DNA of 64,000 nt from assembly GCA_051294375.1 (NCBI GenBank), contig CM119264.1:18569581-18633580 (forward strand), read 5' to 3'. The notes beneath the pieces are model-generated. The model had not been told where the DNA came from and ran no database searches. It was given only the letters and a program-made list of their open reading frames with translations. Within the stretch, counting starts at the first letter, position 1. Each line of letters begins with the position of its first letter. Shown here piece by piece: positions 12,565-25,805 of this stretch. The translations under genes were made by a program, and so were the position numbers. This DNA is from Paraspadella gotoi. Taxonomy: Eukaryota; Chaetognatha.

Positions 12565-13863
12565 GCTGTCGATGTCCTACGGGCACGGTACTGCACGAGG
12601 GACGCTGTATAGTTCCTGACGTATGTCCTTGCGTCGACGGAGGAAAAATATTCGAAAAAGGCAGCAGCATCAAAAAGGATTGTAATACTTGGTTAGTAAA
12701 AAATCCTAGAACAGTATTTATTTTTTTAATTTTAGGTCGTCGATGAAAAACTTTTCTGTTTCTAATTAGCACATGCAAATCCGGTTCTTGGAGCTGCACG
12801 GAGAACATCTGCGACGCTACGTGCGAAGGCAACGGGGATCCACACTACAAAACCTTCGATGGAATGAATTACGACTTCATGGGCGATTGCAAATACTACT
12901 TGCTGCACAGTGATGACGTCGAAATCCTCGTTGAGAACCGGAAGTGCGGAAGTCACCTGACCTGCACCAAGTCGCTTACTGTTTTGGTTGCGGGCGATGA
13001 GATCGTCGCCATGCAGAGTGAGTTAGGATAGGGTGAGGGAGAGTGAGTCTAAGTTAATAAGCGAAAGAAATAATTGTTGCCGAGAACAGTTAAAACCTTA
13101 AGTAGTATCTTTTTAAAAATATTTTGTCGCCTTAATAATACTGACTTTAAAAAGGCATGACTGATCTTTTCAGACAAAATCATTCAATTAAACGGCGACG
13201 GTCCGAAAGCGCGCCCTGCCTTCAAGACCGACGACGTCTTCTATCACCCGGCGAGTTCGTCCTGGGATCAGCTCGACCTCTTCAATCTCGGCGTCGCTGT
13301 TCAGTGGGACGCGCAGATGTCCTTCAAGGTCACCGTTCCCGCCTCCTTCTTCAACAGAACCAAGGGTTAGGCGTTGGGCGTTGTTTCTGTATTCTGTTCC
13401 GTATTCGGATCAACGATACGAGCAACATTAAATTTTCCATTGCAGGTCTCTGCGGGACCTTCAACCACGTGCAGAAGGACGACTTTTTGACTCTCGAAGG
13501 AGATATAGAGACGACGCCCGAAGCGTTCGGCGATAAGTGGCGAGTCCTTCAAGATTGTCCCGGACAAACGCCGGTGCCGACGACTTGCTCCGACAAGCAG
13601 ATGGAAGATGCTGAGGCCATCTGCGATGTGATCAAGGGCGACGCTTTTAAAAGTGAGAATTTGGTTTAGCAGTTAGTAACAAATGGTACTGATTGATGGC
13701 ATTGAGAAAATAAATGATAGAAGTGGGTTATATGGTTACCGAACTACTTCCTTAAAGATTGCCACGACGCTGTGGATGTTGCTACCGACTACCACAACTG
13801 CCTCGTCGATGTTTGCAACTGCGACAAGAAAAACGTTGGAGACTGTTTTTGTGATAATCTTGG
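12565..13863 (+). CDS. Mucin/VWF-like glycoprotein, TIL1 - VWD2 - C8 exons
   Basis: Five exons with matching phases: 12565-12691, 12770-13017, 13174-13366, 13446-13652 and 13758-13863. Exon 1 encodes a TIL/TILa module (GCRCPTGTVLHEGRC, then CPCVDGGKIFEKG). Exons 2-4 encode a VWD domain: GDPHYKTFDGMNYDFMGDC at its start, then VAVQWDAQMSFKVTVP, then GLCGTFN with downstream acidic DDFLTLEGD. The end of exon 4 and exon 5 begin a C8 domain (CHDAVDVATDYHNC, CNCDKKNVGDCFC) that is completed by the next exon (13993-14081). The VWD-C8-TIL order is the D-assembly of VWF, gel-forming mucins, SCO-spondin and insect hemolectin, which act in the secretory pathway and extracellular space. The second VWD lacks the CxxC of D1: the residue three before the GLCG cysteine is not Cys. 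This block has few indels. Frames and splice sites agree throughout. Confidence 0.85.
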
Positions 13864-13900
13864 GTAAGTTTCTTTTCCATCTCTCTCTTCTCCCTTTAAT

Positions 13901-13937
<37 letters not shown>

Positions 13938-13992
13938 TCTCTCTTCTCTTTAATCTACCTTCTTAGAAAACCGGTTTGATTTCATTTTGTAG

Positions 13993-16900
13993 ACGATATG
14001 CGGACTCATGCGCCAAAAGGGGACATGCAGTGGGCAATTGGCGATCAAAAGTCGAGAAATGCTCCGCCGAATGCCCGCCAGGTTTTTTCCAATGATTGTT
14101 TTGATAGATTTGATTTATTATTGATTGATTCATTCATTCATTTTTTCATACATTTCATTTATTAAATCATTTATTTTTGATATAACCTATCTCTTTTGTA
14201 GGTCAACTTTCGACCCCTGCGTCGACAACTGTCGCACTTCCTGTCGCGCCATATCACTCGGCACCAGCGATTGCAAGTCTCTCTGCACGGAAGGCTGCTC
14301 CTGCCCCGCTGTCAGGCCCTCAATCGAGACGGAGCCTGCGTGGCGGTCGGTGACTGCGAGTGTCACTTTAACGGACACGATTACGGCAAAGGGCAAACGT
14401 TGTTAGGAAAAACGAAGCGGGACAATGGGAATTATGGTGAGCTGCGATTGGAGGAAAAACACGAGTCACATTCTGATATTCCCATGTATAATAAATACCG
14501 TGTTCTAAAATTGAGAGTAATTTGCCGTATTTTCTTCTGTTTCACTAAGCACGTGCAAGGCCTGAATTGGAAATGCATCATTACAATCCCTCCTACATGC
14601 AAAGAAAACGAACGTGTAACGAATTGTTTTAACAAAGAATGTGAGGCAACTTGTAGCAACATGGATGAGAATCGCGTTTGTGGACACCCGATTCATGCTC
14701 GTGGGGTAAAACATATTTTTTATTTTTTATAAACTTTCTTTATTGCCATATTATTATCTTTCTTTGTTTCCTATTCTCTACTCCATTGATATCCACTGTC
14801 CAGGATCGAATGCAAAGGCGGGTTCGTTCGAAACTCTAACGGCTCTGTGCGTACCACATTCCGAATGTTCCTGCAAGCACAGCGTAAAACTTACCGCCAG
14901 GAGGAACCTTAAACAAGATTGCAATACTTGTACTTGCGAAAGGGGAAAGTGGAAGTGCACCGAGTGCCGTGTACGGCACATACTTCGTGGGGTAAGATTT
15001 GAATTCAAATTGTTTAAGTTATTGGTTTAGTATAATTTTCATTTGAAAAAAAATCAAAATCTGATAGATTATTTGCATATTTGGTTTATTATGTTGCATT
15101 TCGTTTCGATTTTATAGGTGATTCCCACTTCACAACATTTGAAAAATACGATTTTAAGGAGATTGCGAATACATATTGGCTCAGGAAAAAAAGATAACGA
15201 GGCGATTTTCAAATTATCATCAAAAATGTTCCCTGCGGATCCTCTGAGTCACGTGCACAAAAAACACATTGGTTTTTAACAAGGTAAGAGCAGCATAGAG
15301 TTATGATATCTGATCGATATTATGATTAGGAAATTAATAATTTTTTTTCCAGACCGAAAACTGTACAGTATTCAAGTCAAGCTTACACCGTGGAGATAGG
15401 ACACTTCCGCCAAGCACTCCAGGCTTGGCAATCCGTCAAGTGGGCCTCTACGTTTACGTTAATGTCCGAGTTGAAGGCATCAGCCTGCTTGGAATTGGGG
15501 TACTCTTCTCTACGTAAGGCTTGGTAAGCAAAATCTATTTGTCTGTTTTCAAGACACTTAAATATTTTAAACCCTGGCAACAGTGTCATTCTTCTGTTCT
15601 CTTTTCGACAAAAAAAAACAAAAAACTAGTCGTCGTCGTTTTTCTATCTTTCTTAATTGTTTTGTCTTTCTTTCTTACTTTTTTCTTTCTATTTTTTTCT
15701 TTCTGTTTTTTTTTCTGATCATTTGCTTTGACTGAAAAAAGTAAAAAAAGTGTTCAACTTTTTGTAGTTGTAGTGATTGCAGTGGTTGTATTTATAATAA
15801 ATTTTATTGCTATCATGCTAAGGTTTTTGATAACTGTAGTTGTTGTGTCCTCTGACGAAAAAAGTTAAGATGTAGTGGTTTTAGTGGTTGAGGTTGTTTT
15901 GGCTGGTGGTAGTGGGAGTGGTGTAGTGGTGAAAATGGTTGTTTAAAAGTAGAACAATCCCCGTCACTGTCTTTTATTGCCTCGAAATGGTTACTTGTAA
16001 GGTAAGGTATGTTAGAGGGCTGAAAGGGAAAACAATAATATAAAATTATAAATAGACACAAATCAAGTAGGCAATTATTAATAATAGTATGCATCGGTAT
16101 GTTTAGAGTCTTTGAGATTGTCCACGATATTGTCTTCAACAGGTACATGTAGTATTCAATAGCTTGAGAAATACCTTAATAATTTAATAACCTTAATCAA
16201 TTTTAATATTTTAGATGGTTAGCCACCAAAACAGAGTTGAAGGGTCTTTGTTGGAAACTTTAAACGGAAACTCAGAAGGACTCTGCTTGAAACTGCACTA
16301 ACGCGGAAATGCATTTAGCCCCTTCTTACAAGTTTGGTAAACGCTTTGGACGGTTTAACGCCGCCCTAAACTGTTCGAATACCGAAGAACAGCTGCGGAG
16401 GGGAAATGTTCCAATGACCAAGACAGCATTCATTCGGGCAAAACAGGTTGTAGAAAGAAAAAATAATCGTAATTTCGTACCGATAATACGAAACGCTGCT
16501 TCTTAAAAATAGCCGAGGAAAAATTAAATTAAATTTAAAATTAAATTAAATTTAATTCCTTTTATCAAATTATCAGCCCGAAAAAATATCCCGCTTATAT
16601 TTAATTTCTTAAGTTAAGTTTACTACTTTCAATATAGAAAAACATAATTACAACTAGGTTTTAATCATTAGAATCGGTAAAAGTAGTCATATGTAAATAA
16701 AAACTATTGACATTAACAAAGTGGCGGGATTATTTTGGTGGTGCGTGGTGATGATGATGATGTGATGATGAAGAATAAGATGATGAATTATAAGATGATG
16801 ATGTCGGTAGTTGACGAGATTCACTTAGAATAGTTTCAGTTTATAACCTTTTTTTTCATGTTTGTTTTAAGAAATTGCGATGTGATAGAGGAGAACTCTT

Positions 16901-18291
16901 TTAAAGACTTCGCACACTTCGATTTCGTCAACCCCCACGCCCTACCTTTTGATCGTTGCGTCTCCGGACACTACTGGTGGTGTGCGACTGTTGGAGGAAC
17001 ATGTGGTGCAATGTGCAACCGCTACACTGTCTACGCTGAAATGAATGCGCACTAGTGCGGCGAGTTCCAATTAAGTGGCAGATGTCAGGAGCTTCTGTCG
17101 TGAGTATTTTATAGAACATAAAAAAAAATGGAATGGAGAAAGAAGAAAAAAAGAAGAAAAAACAAAGAAAGAAAGAAAGAAAGAAAAGAAAGAAAGAAAG
17201 AAGAAAAGAAAAAGAAAGTAAAGAAAAAGCTAAAGAAATGAAAAAAATAGAAACAAGATAAGTAAAAATAAACAAAGAAAGAAAGAAATAAATAAAGAAA
17301 GAACAGACGGGAAAGCTTAAGAAAAAAGAAATATGGAAGATTAAGAAGAAAAGATCCTGAGGAAAAAAGAAAGATAAGAAAAAGGAGAGAAAGAAAAAAT
17401 AACTAAAAAAAAGCTTCTGTCATTTAGCCTAAGTCCAATGTCCGTGTGCGGAGCACAATGCTACCACTGAATGTCCTTGCTACAATGCCTTGCTATTAAG
17501 TTAGGCCGCCACGTCTTGTTTAAATCGTTTTAAGAAGGAGGAAGGATATATGTGATAAGGTTTTTATTAAAATTTCATCGTTTTTTTTTGTGGTCTTGAA
17601 TAAAAAAGGGTTTAGATTAAAAAAGTTTTTTGCATTTAGGAATCTTTCTGCGTGGAAAGGGCTGCAGAGCAAAAGGACTGTGTCCTCACGATCTCATTGA
17701 CACGCGGTAACGGAACCTGTATCAGCACAAATGCGACGATTGCGCAAAATTCCGACGGCAAACTCATTCTCTCGGCTTGGCGACGGTTATGGAAGCAGAC
17801 CCCGTGTTTGGTAAAGTACCTTAAAAAAACGGTTGTACTTAACTGTACTCCTGTAAATTTCAGAACATCTTAGTTTTCAGCTCTTGGCCAAAAAAAATAA
17901 GGATGGCGGAAAACAATAGAAGTTTGCTACAGCACCATGCCTCAATCGTTTGCTAAACACCCAGTCCCTGAAAGACCCATGCTAGAAGGTGCAAGGTCGT
18001 CTTGAATCATTTGCGGAAACAAAAAAAGGCGAAGGCATCATGCAGGGGCTTCCTTCCGGATGGGAAGGATAAGCGTGCGCTCACGATTTATCTATAATCT
18101 CCAATATTGATTATTTAAAAAGTCCGATAACTTAAAAATATTTCATATCTAATACCCCATCAAAATGTTGTTAGCCATAACAGTTTCGATGTCAATGTTG
18201 TCCAGAGGTGGGACCCGCCTCCGAGTTGTCCACCAACTCACAAACCAAATTCATGAGGTACGACGACAAATGTTCACGTTGCGGAATGGTA
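13993..18291 (+). CDS. Mucin/VWF-like glycoprotein, C8 end to VWC-like region (forward, error-rich copy)
   Basis: The same twelve exons as on the minus strand at 9754-6043: 13993-14081, 14202-14436, 14550-14705, 14804-14991, 15118-15283, 15353-15523, 16215-16446, 16872-17099, 17428-17559, 17640-17810, about 17881-18071 and about 18174-18291. The first exon joins in phase to the C8 exon ending at 13863. Many exons carry one or more indels (for example in TIL2 near 14212 and in VWD3 near 15500), and splice sites of the last two are blurred. Because the minus-strand copy is intact at different places, the indels look like sequencing error or gap-fill noise rather than pseudogene decay. Domains: C8 end, TIL2, TILa/TIL', VWD3, C8-3 and VWC-like exons. 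After 18380 about 3.2 kb present in the other copies is missing. Confidence 0.6.
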
Positions 18292-21174
18292 GGTAAAATA
18301 GTAGCTATAACAGAGTTATAACCGAGTTAAATTCTGTTTTACGTTACTGAACGTTAAAAGACCTTATCTATTCCAAAATTTTTTTAACGTTGAATTTACT
18401 ATTCAGTTTGTGACTTGGCTCAGTGCCCCCTGTAAGATTAAACCTGAATTGCTGCTTACGGACGAGCGCGGAAATCCTGTTGTCCGATAAAACGCCGAAT
18501 TTTTTGTTCAGTAAAAAGGAACCACCCTTTAAAGGAGGTTGTTTTTTTGCGGAAGGACGGTAAGGAAATCACTTTCCGCTACAAAACTATTCGGTTATGC
18601 AAACTAAACTATTTTTAGCGGTTATTCCACTCGATAATATCACTTTGTCGTCCACTCGTCCCCCCTCTCCCAATCACGCAAATTCTTGCGTCGGTAAATT
18701 CACTTAATCATCTCAGAATATCGAATTATGAAAAATTAATGCAAAAAAGTTTGATATCCCGTTCCGTTCCGTCCCCTCTTCGCCTTATGTGGACCAATAA
18801 ACTGAGGAGTTGTTCGGGCGATGACTGAATCCTGTTTGTGTGATTGGAATTTTGTCGAATCTCCCGAGTGGAAATGGGGTTAAAAAAAAACCAAATTCAT
18901 TGTTTCACTATTAAAGTTTTGCTTTTTCCCTTTAATATGAAATGTGGAATGCATGCTGCAAAACAATAACAACTACTAATACAATTATAACATCACCACA
19001 TACACCACATCACCACTACAACCGCAATAACCACCACTCAACCTTATAGAGTTTTCTTAACAGTTTAATTTTTCTAAAACGTTTACGTGTTACCGCTTAG
19101 AAAATTGGTTAATTTAGAAACTTACTTATTTCATGATACAAATGCTATAATAAAAGGAGAAAAAAAAACTTTTTAATTCGAATCTTACATATACATATAT
19201 AATATATAATATATAATTGTATAATAATACATGTATATATATATACATGAACAATGTACCAAAGCAATCAAGCGATTATAGATGAATTTTTTTTTTTCAA
19301 TTTTCTATAGCCTTTTTAAGACGTCAACTGTAAATCATTCATCCCGTTTGAGGTTAAGAGAATAAAAGTCCCAATTGCAATTCGCAGCTTCGTCTGAAAG
19401 TAGTTTAAAATATATTTTTTTCATGTTGATTGTTTCACGTCCTGTTGCGTCAAAAAAAACTCATTTTTTTTTCTCATTGGGGTTTTATTTAAATTTTTAT
19501 TTTAAAGTTGTTTTCTTAAAATTTTTTTTTTTCAATTTGTTGGTATGAAGAGCATTCCCCTTGATTCCTATTCACCTTCCTTTAATTTTTGATTAAAATT
19601 ATATGCCTACTACTTTCTTGCACTGTTTTTCTCTCTCTCTCTTCCCTCTCTCTTTTCACCGATTTCACTTCTTTTTCACAACTTACCTCTGTCTTTTCTC
19701 AACTTTCAGCCTGTCCTCACCAATTGACCACTGTCCTTTTCTAAACTCTGTATGTCGGAAACTTTGCCCTCTCTCTCTCTCCTCGCTCTCTCTCTATCTG
19801 TTTATCTCTCTTTCTCTCTTCCTTTACACAAAAATATTATTCCATATTCATATTATAACGCTGTGAAGGCGTTGCAAATGAAGCCGAAACTGTCTGTTTT
19901 GCATTAAAATAAAATCGTTTGTCAAAATTAAACTCAAACTGCACTACTTTAAACAAAATGACTCGAAAGTCGATTAATGACATCAGCCTGGAATACTCAT
20001 AATGAGTGATCCGCGTAACTTTTATGTTTATTCTTGGGAAAATGATTTTTTTCTTACACTGGCATTGAAGCTTAGGCGGAACGATTTGTTGTTACTGGTT
20101 CAGGCCAACTGTTTTTAGATTCAATTTTTTTTCATTACTTTCAGTAAGTTTTCTGAAGAATTTGAAATAGAATAATATTAATAATCTTCTGAAAGACCTT
20201 TCAATCTAAAATAGAATGACGTACTTACAAATTCTGTCAGCATAAATTTAACCGCCCAGCTTTATTTAATTAGCGGATACTCAAAAATGAGACATCTTTT
20301 CAAAAAATCAATAACTGGAGGGGTAATTTTAAGATTTTTATCAAATTCTGTTGATTGGCTATCTTAAATCTTCTTTTTTCGAGGGCTCTTTTCATGATTA
20401 CTTTTATAAATAATAATTATTTTAGTTATAAATTGAACAGGTTCATTATATCTTAAAAAAAGATTTTAAAATTTTACCATAATTCACTTTTGACTCTCCT
20501 AATTGAACCAAGGCTGCGGCATCTTTAATTTTATTTAGAGCTTTCGTAAGTATATCATTTCTCTTCATTTTTAAGGCTTTCTGAGGATTAGTAATATTGT
20601 TAATATTTTAATAAATACTTTGTTTAAAAAAGTGCTAAATTGTTGAAAAAAAAAAGAATTTAAAAACAGTGAGTTGGAAAATGAAACCGATTTTGCAAGC
20701 CAACTTTCTTCCCACTCATTGTGAAGGCATATCTTAACTGATTAATATAAAATGAACACATAAATTACCTTAAATATTTTCTATTCACTAATTTTTAAAA
20801 TCAATGAAATAACCACTGCGTTTGCAAATGACAGCGTTTTTTACCGCGCTTGTAAAAGTCACCATGTGTAATTGGCGTCAAATTAAGGTGGGATGGACGG
20901 ATGGACGGACATCGATTTTTTGCTATGATTACTTATAATTCGATGTTTCTGACATGATTTAAGTGACCTCACCGACAAAAATTTTTTGCGTGGACCGATG
21001 TTACCGAAAAGTGATTTTAGATTCTGCTGGAGATTATAGATCTGCTGTAAGCAGATCCGGCTTAAAATTCACTTCGCTAATCCCACAATAGAATTGCTTA
21101 CATACTTATTTACCAAATTTCCTGTGTATGTGTTGTCTCTTCAATAGTTAAACCTCAAACCAATTTTTTTTCAG
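18292..21174 (+). repeat. Intron, shortened copy
   Basis: Non-coding. At about 18380 sequence jumps, relative to copies at 2.7-5.9 kb and 22.5-25.8 kb, past the (GA)n cassette array and minisatellite. After that it tracks 25.85-28.64 kb. It holds CT-rich and A/T-rich tracts only. Confidence 0.7.
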
Positions 21175-21930
21175 AGGTAAAGTTGCTGTAAATATCGTTT
21201 GATGACAAAAATTGTGGAGCTTAAACTTTCCAAATGTGTAAATTCGAATGCAAATCATGCTGCGAAGAACCAATACCGACATGCCCCGGATGTGAAGAAG
21301 TGTATTACTATACCTTCTCTGGCAAATGTGCGGTGGTTGTCTGTCCAAAGTTTCAATGTGTTAAGAAACTCGTGCCAAGTTATCCGCCAGTTCTCATTGA
21401 CAACTGTTCCACCGTGGTTACGAGAAAAAAAATTATGTGCAATTGTCTCACAAGCCAGAGATGTCTGCCAGAGAAAGCAGAGTGCCCAATAATGTAACGC
21501 CGGTAACTTTGATTCCATGCTCCGGAGGACTTATTAGTTGATGACGGAAATGGAGGGATGTAAAAGCCGAATTTTGTCATAAAAAGTTTGTTCTGCCATT
21601 GTCATGCCAAATGTAATGCATGTGAGGAACCAACTGAAGAAAAAGATTCCGTAATGTTCCACTTTAAATGCGTTAGGAGGATCTGTCTCGTCTATCAAAC
21701 TATAATTGTTATCAAAAGTGACGAATAAACTTTCCAAATTTTTAGATCCCTGGGTTGTGAGAAACCGTTTTGAAGAGCACAAATGCGACCAGTTGTTCGT
21801 CCTAATTTGCAGCCGATTGTGAAACTGAAAAAATCGAAAATGATCATTTGTGGAGTCCTTACTAATAAAATGGACTGTACCAAAAGAAGAATGCACTGTC
21901 GTTTCCGCTCTTACTTGCCCATCTCTCTCT
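21175..21930 (+). pseudogene. Corrupted copy of the start of the Cys-repeat exon
   Basis: After a TTTTTTTCAG acceptor this matches 28645-29370 closely, but many indels destroy the frame. Open fragments are in different frames, for example KCVNSN and CKSCCEEPIPTCPGCEE. It ends directly in a 25-N gap, and beyond the gap sequence restarts at the equivalent of 17810. I read this as an unpolished contig end rather than a biological pseudogene. Confidence 0.75.
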
Positions 21931-21955
21931 NNNNNNNNNNNNNNNNNNNNNNNNN
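21931..21955. other. Assembly gap (25 N) at an unmerged overlap
   Basis: 25 N. The sequence on the right (21956 on) repeats the sequence from about 17810 on, that is, 4 kb upstream of the gap. The two flanks overlap and were not merged. Confidence 0.9.
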
Positions 21956-22020
21956 TGGTAAATACCTTAAAAAAACGGTTGTACTTACTGTACGTTGTAA
22001 ATTCAAACATCTTATTTTCA

Positions 22021-22410
22021 GCTCTTGCCAAAAAAAAAAGGATGGCGAAAAAATAGAAGTTTGCTACACCGATGCCTCAATCCGTTTGTCTAAACCCATT
22101 CCCCTGAAAGACGCCACTGTAGAAGGTGCAAGGCGTTTGAACATTTGCGAAAACAAAAAAAGCGAAGGCATCATCAGGGGCTTCCTTCCGGATGGGAAGG
22201 ATAAGGTGCGCTCACGATTATTATACTAATATTATTATTTTAAAAAGGCGAAAACTTATAAAAAAGTATTTATATCTAATACCCAAAAAATGTCTTTAGG
22301 CCAGAGTTTCGATGTCATGATTGTCCAGAGGTGGGACCCCCTCGAGTTGTCCACCAACTCACAAACCAAAGTTCATCGAGGAGCGACGACAAATGTTCAC
22401 GTTGGAATGC
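22021..22410 (+). CDS. Third copy of the last two exons before the Cys-repeat exon
   Basis: Exons about 22021-22203 and 22301-22410, equivalent to minus-strand 6428-6245 and 6154-6043. They carry the motifs EVCYTDASIRLSKPIPLKD, GARRLNICENKK and a Cys/Pro-rich VWC-like end. The last exon ends in a phase-1 donor, which fits the phase-1 start of the giant exon at 28645. Small indels occur relative to the minus-strand copy. Confidence 0.65.
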
Positions 22411-23199
22411 GGTAAAAGTTAGTATAAACAGTATTATAACAGAGTTTAAATTTTGTTTGTTACGTAGTGAACGTTTAAAAGACCTTTATCTATTCAATTT
22501 TATCGAGCCCTGACCGGGCGAAGCCGGGTCAGGCTTCTATTAATGTTAGGGTTGCTTCTTTGTGACGCGTCTGTCGTCGGTCGTCGCTCGTCGTCCGTCA
22601 CGCTGTTTTCATATATAAAAACTACTAGCTTTTATAGGTTTAGGCCTGTGACATACCGTTTTTTTTTTAAAATAAAAATTATTTGCAATTATGATAAAAG
22701 TTTTACAAAATGTGTGCGCTCATAGTAAGTTAAAAATTAGATATGGCTTTTTCTCTTGAAATAGCCGTGATATTTTTCATATTACATTTGGATTTAAGTA
22801 TTTTTGTTTGAATTTCCACTTCATTATGATTACTGCTAGTATGCAAATGAGATTAAAAGTACTCATTATAATAAATCCAAATAGTATATAGAATGCTTTT
22901 AATCTAATGTACATATTGCAAGTATTATAATAATTGAAGATGAAATTCAAAAAAATTTGGTATAAATTTTTATTAAAAATGGCGAACTCAAAGGATTTTT
23001 TAATGAGAAAACTATATCTTAATTTTTAATACAAATATAAATTAAATTCTTTACAAAGCTGCGATTGGAAAAAATTTGGAAAAATTCCAATTGTAAACAA
23101 TCGCTTAACATATTTGCCTTTCTTTTATTTCTTTTTAAATTATATATAGATTTTTTTTTTTATAATTTGTCAGTTTGCTGCTTTTTCTGAACCCTTAAA

Positions 23200-23994
23200 A
23201 ACGAGTTCAGGTTTCCTGCAGTGACTGTTTCAGCTGGCTTCCAGCTTTTTCTCTTTCTTTTCTGTCTCTTTGTTCTCTCATTTTTCTCTTTTCTGTCTCT
23301 CTTTCTCTTCTCTTTCTGTCTTTTCATGTCTCTCTCATCGTACGATCGTTCGTTTTTGAAAAATTCTGATTATTTTTTACCTTTTTCCTTATTATCGCCA
23401 TTTATTCCGCCGCTTTTTTTTTTCAATAACAAAATCCCAATTTATTATTCTGAGATATAATTTATTAAGAATTCGGTTTTTCTTTTTCTCTTCTCTCTCT
23501 CTCTCTCTCTCTCTTTTCTTATTTTAAATTTTTTTTTAAAAAAATGAAGAATAACTTATTAATGCATATGCATTGCTCACAGTATAAATCAGCTAATGTT
23601 GACCTTATTATATATGCAGCACTTTTCGCCGAATAATATAATTGCATGCATCCACATATAAAAAAAAAATTTTGTTTTTATTTATTATTGCAACTTTGGA
23701 CCGGGTTGGCCCACTATTGGCAAATTATATCTAAAAAAGGCAGTGATAAGAGAGATATAGTCAAATTAAAAACATACTTTTTTTGTTATTCTTGAATTAA
23801 TTTGTACTATTATTAAATTTTATAAATAATTTGTGTATATATTTAATCATTTTTAACTTTTTTTAAATAATAATTATTGAGTTGTGGATAACTATTTATA
23901 AAATTAATTAAATATGCAAATATTAAATTGACCTCGTCTGTTTCTTCCTTAAAAAAAGAACAATCTTTTTCTTCTCTATCTCTCTTCTCTTTCT

Positions 23995-24025
<31 letters not shown>

Positions 24026-25482
24026 TCTCTCTTTCTCTCTCTTTTTTTTTCCTTCTAAAACTTTTATTATCGCCATTTATTCCGAGATTTTCGCCATGCG
24101 ATTTTGTTCCTTTCTTAAAAAACTTTTATTATCGCCATTTATTATTTATCTCAATACAAAATCCCAAAAAATACAATAACCAGCAAACAGTAAACAATTG
24201 TCGATGGAACAATGACCTAATAACGCGTTACGTGCTATTAAAAAAAAATCAACATAGACCCAATTCACGACGCCGTTGCGAGCAACGGAGTAACCGATTA
24301 TAAACGAGAGTGATTCCTAATTAATGCGTCTCGTTTTTTGTGAAATTTCTTTCTAATTATTTTTTTTTAGTCACTTTTTTTTTTCACACCGTCACTGGGC
24401 TACGACGTAAACGAGTTCCGCCTATTTGCAGCGTCTGCTTTTCAGCTTCTTTCTCTTCTCTCGCTCTCTCTTCTCTCTCTCTCTCTCTTCTCTCTCTCTT
24501 CTCTTTCTGTCTCTTTCTCTCTTTACGATCTCTTGCGTGATCGTTCGTTTTTTGGAAAAATTTCTATTATTTTTTTCTTCTAAAACTTGTTTATTATCGC
24601 CATTTTTTCCGCGCTTTTTTTTCAATACAAAAATCCCAAATTCTATTATCTGCAGATTTTTGTTGGATTTTTGGAGAAAATGTGAAAGAATTATCTTACT
24701 TGCCCTGGATTTCGTGGCCGTTGCAGGGCAACGAGTAGACAATGTCAAGGAACATGACCTAAAAACGCGTTTTGATGGCAATGGAAACGTTACGTGTATA
24801 ATTAGGAATCAACTTGACCGAGATCACGCCGCCTTTGCGATGGGCAACGGATAACGATATAATTGAAAGAAATACCGGTTTTTTCTTTTTATTTCTCTCT
24901 CTCTCTTCTCTCTCTCTCTCTCTCTTCTCTCTCTCTTCTGATTATTTTTCCTTCTAAAAAACTTTTATTATCACCATTTATTTCCGCGCATTATTATACT
25001 ACTTTTTACCTGGATTATACAGATATAGAGAGACACGCTTGCGAGCAACGAGTAAACAATGTCAAGGAACATGACCTTAATAACGCCGGAATAACGCGAT
25101 ATTTATTATTAATTATTTGGAAGTCAAAAATATCATAGTCGTTAACTGAGTATTTTCAACTATATTTTTGTTAATAGGGATTATATATTTTTCAATGTAC
25201 AAAAATTGCTTATAGGCTCTCTTTTTCTTCTCTCCCTCTCTCTCTTCTCTCTCTCTCTCTCTCTTCTCTTTTTTTTTTCCTTCTAAAAAACTTTTATTTA
25301 TCGCCCATTTATTCCGCGCTTTTTTCTCAATACAAAATCACCAAATTTACATCCGAGATTTTTCGGTGGATTTTTTTTCTAAAATTCTGATTATTCTTTA
25401 TATAAACGAGCAGAGACCCTAATAATGCGTTTCGTTGGCGGGAAAACTGCTCCAAAGCCTCTCTCTCTCTCTCTCTCTCTCT

Positions 25483-25514
<32 letters not shown>

Positions 25515-25515
25515 T
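23200..25515. repeat. Composite tandem array of (CT)n cassettes
   Basis: About five diverged units of a few hundred bases. Each joins a (CT)n tract, the motif CTTCTAAAACTTTTATTATCGCCATTTATTCCGCGC, a homopolymer T plus CAATACAAAATCCC, and often AATGTCAAGGAACATGACC with nearby GCGTT. The same units run in reverse at about 3000-5300. Confidence 0.7.
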
Positions 25516-25554
25516 TCACTCATACACGCATTGTTTGTTTTATTTACGATGAAT

Positions 25555-25805
25555 GATTCAGCGCGTCAATTGAATTACTATCATCGCATCAATGAATGAC
25601 TATTCATTCGTATCATGAATGATTATCATCATATCAATGAATGACTATTCATCGCATCAATCATTTTTGATTATCATCACATCAGTCATTTTGTATCATC
25701 GCATCATTATTGGTTATCATTGGCGTCAATATATTTGGTTATCATCGCACAATATTTGGTTATTCATCGCATCAATATTTGGTTACTATCGAAAGCGGCT
25801 CGATT
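25555..25805. repeat. Minisatellite, ATCATCGCATCAAT-type
   Basis: Degenerate short tandem units around GCATCAATATTTGGTTATCATC. The inverted copy lies at about 2700-2990, and a fragment borders the gap at 9798. Confidence 0.7.

Noticed and set aside
12131-12832. A 233-codon minus-strand frame
   Set aside because: It runs through the (GA)n array and antisense to the clear TIL and VWD2 exons on the plus strand. The plus strand has the splice sites and domain motifs.
1-20900. A 7-9 kb biological inverted duplication (palindrome)
   Set aside because: The copies differ by indels of sequencing type, are bounded by gaps or chimeric jumps, and together complete one gene order. An assembly cause is more likely, although not proven.
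25555-25805. CRISPR-like direct repeats
   Set aside because: Units are degenerate and contiguous, without unique spacers, and the DNA is plainly animal. It is a minisatellite.
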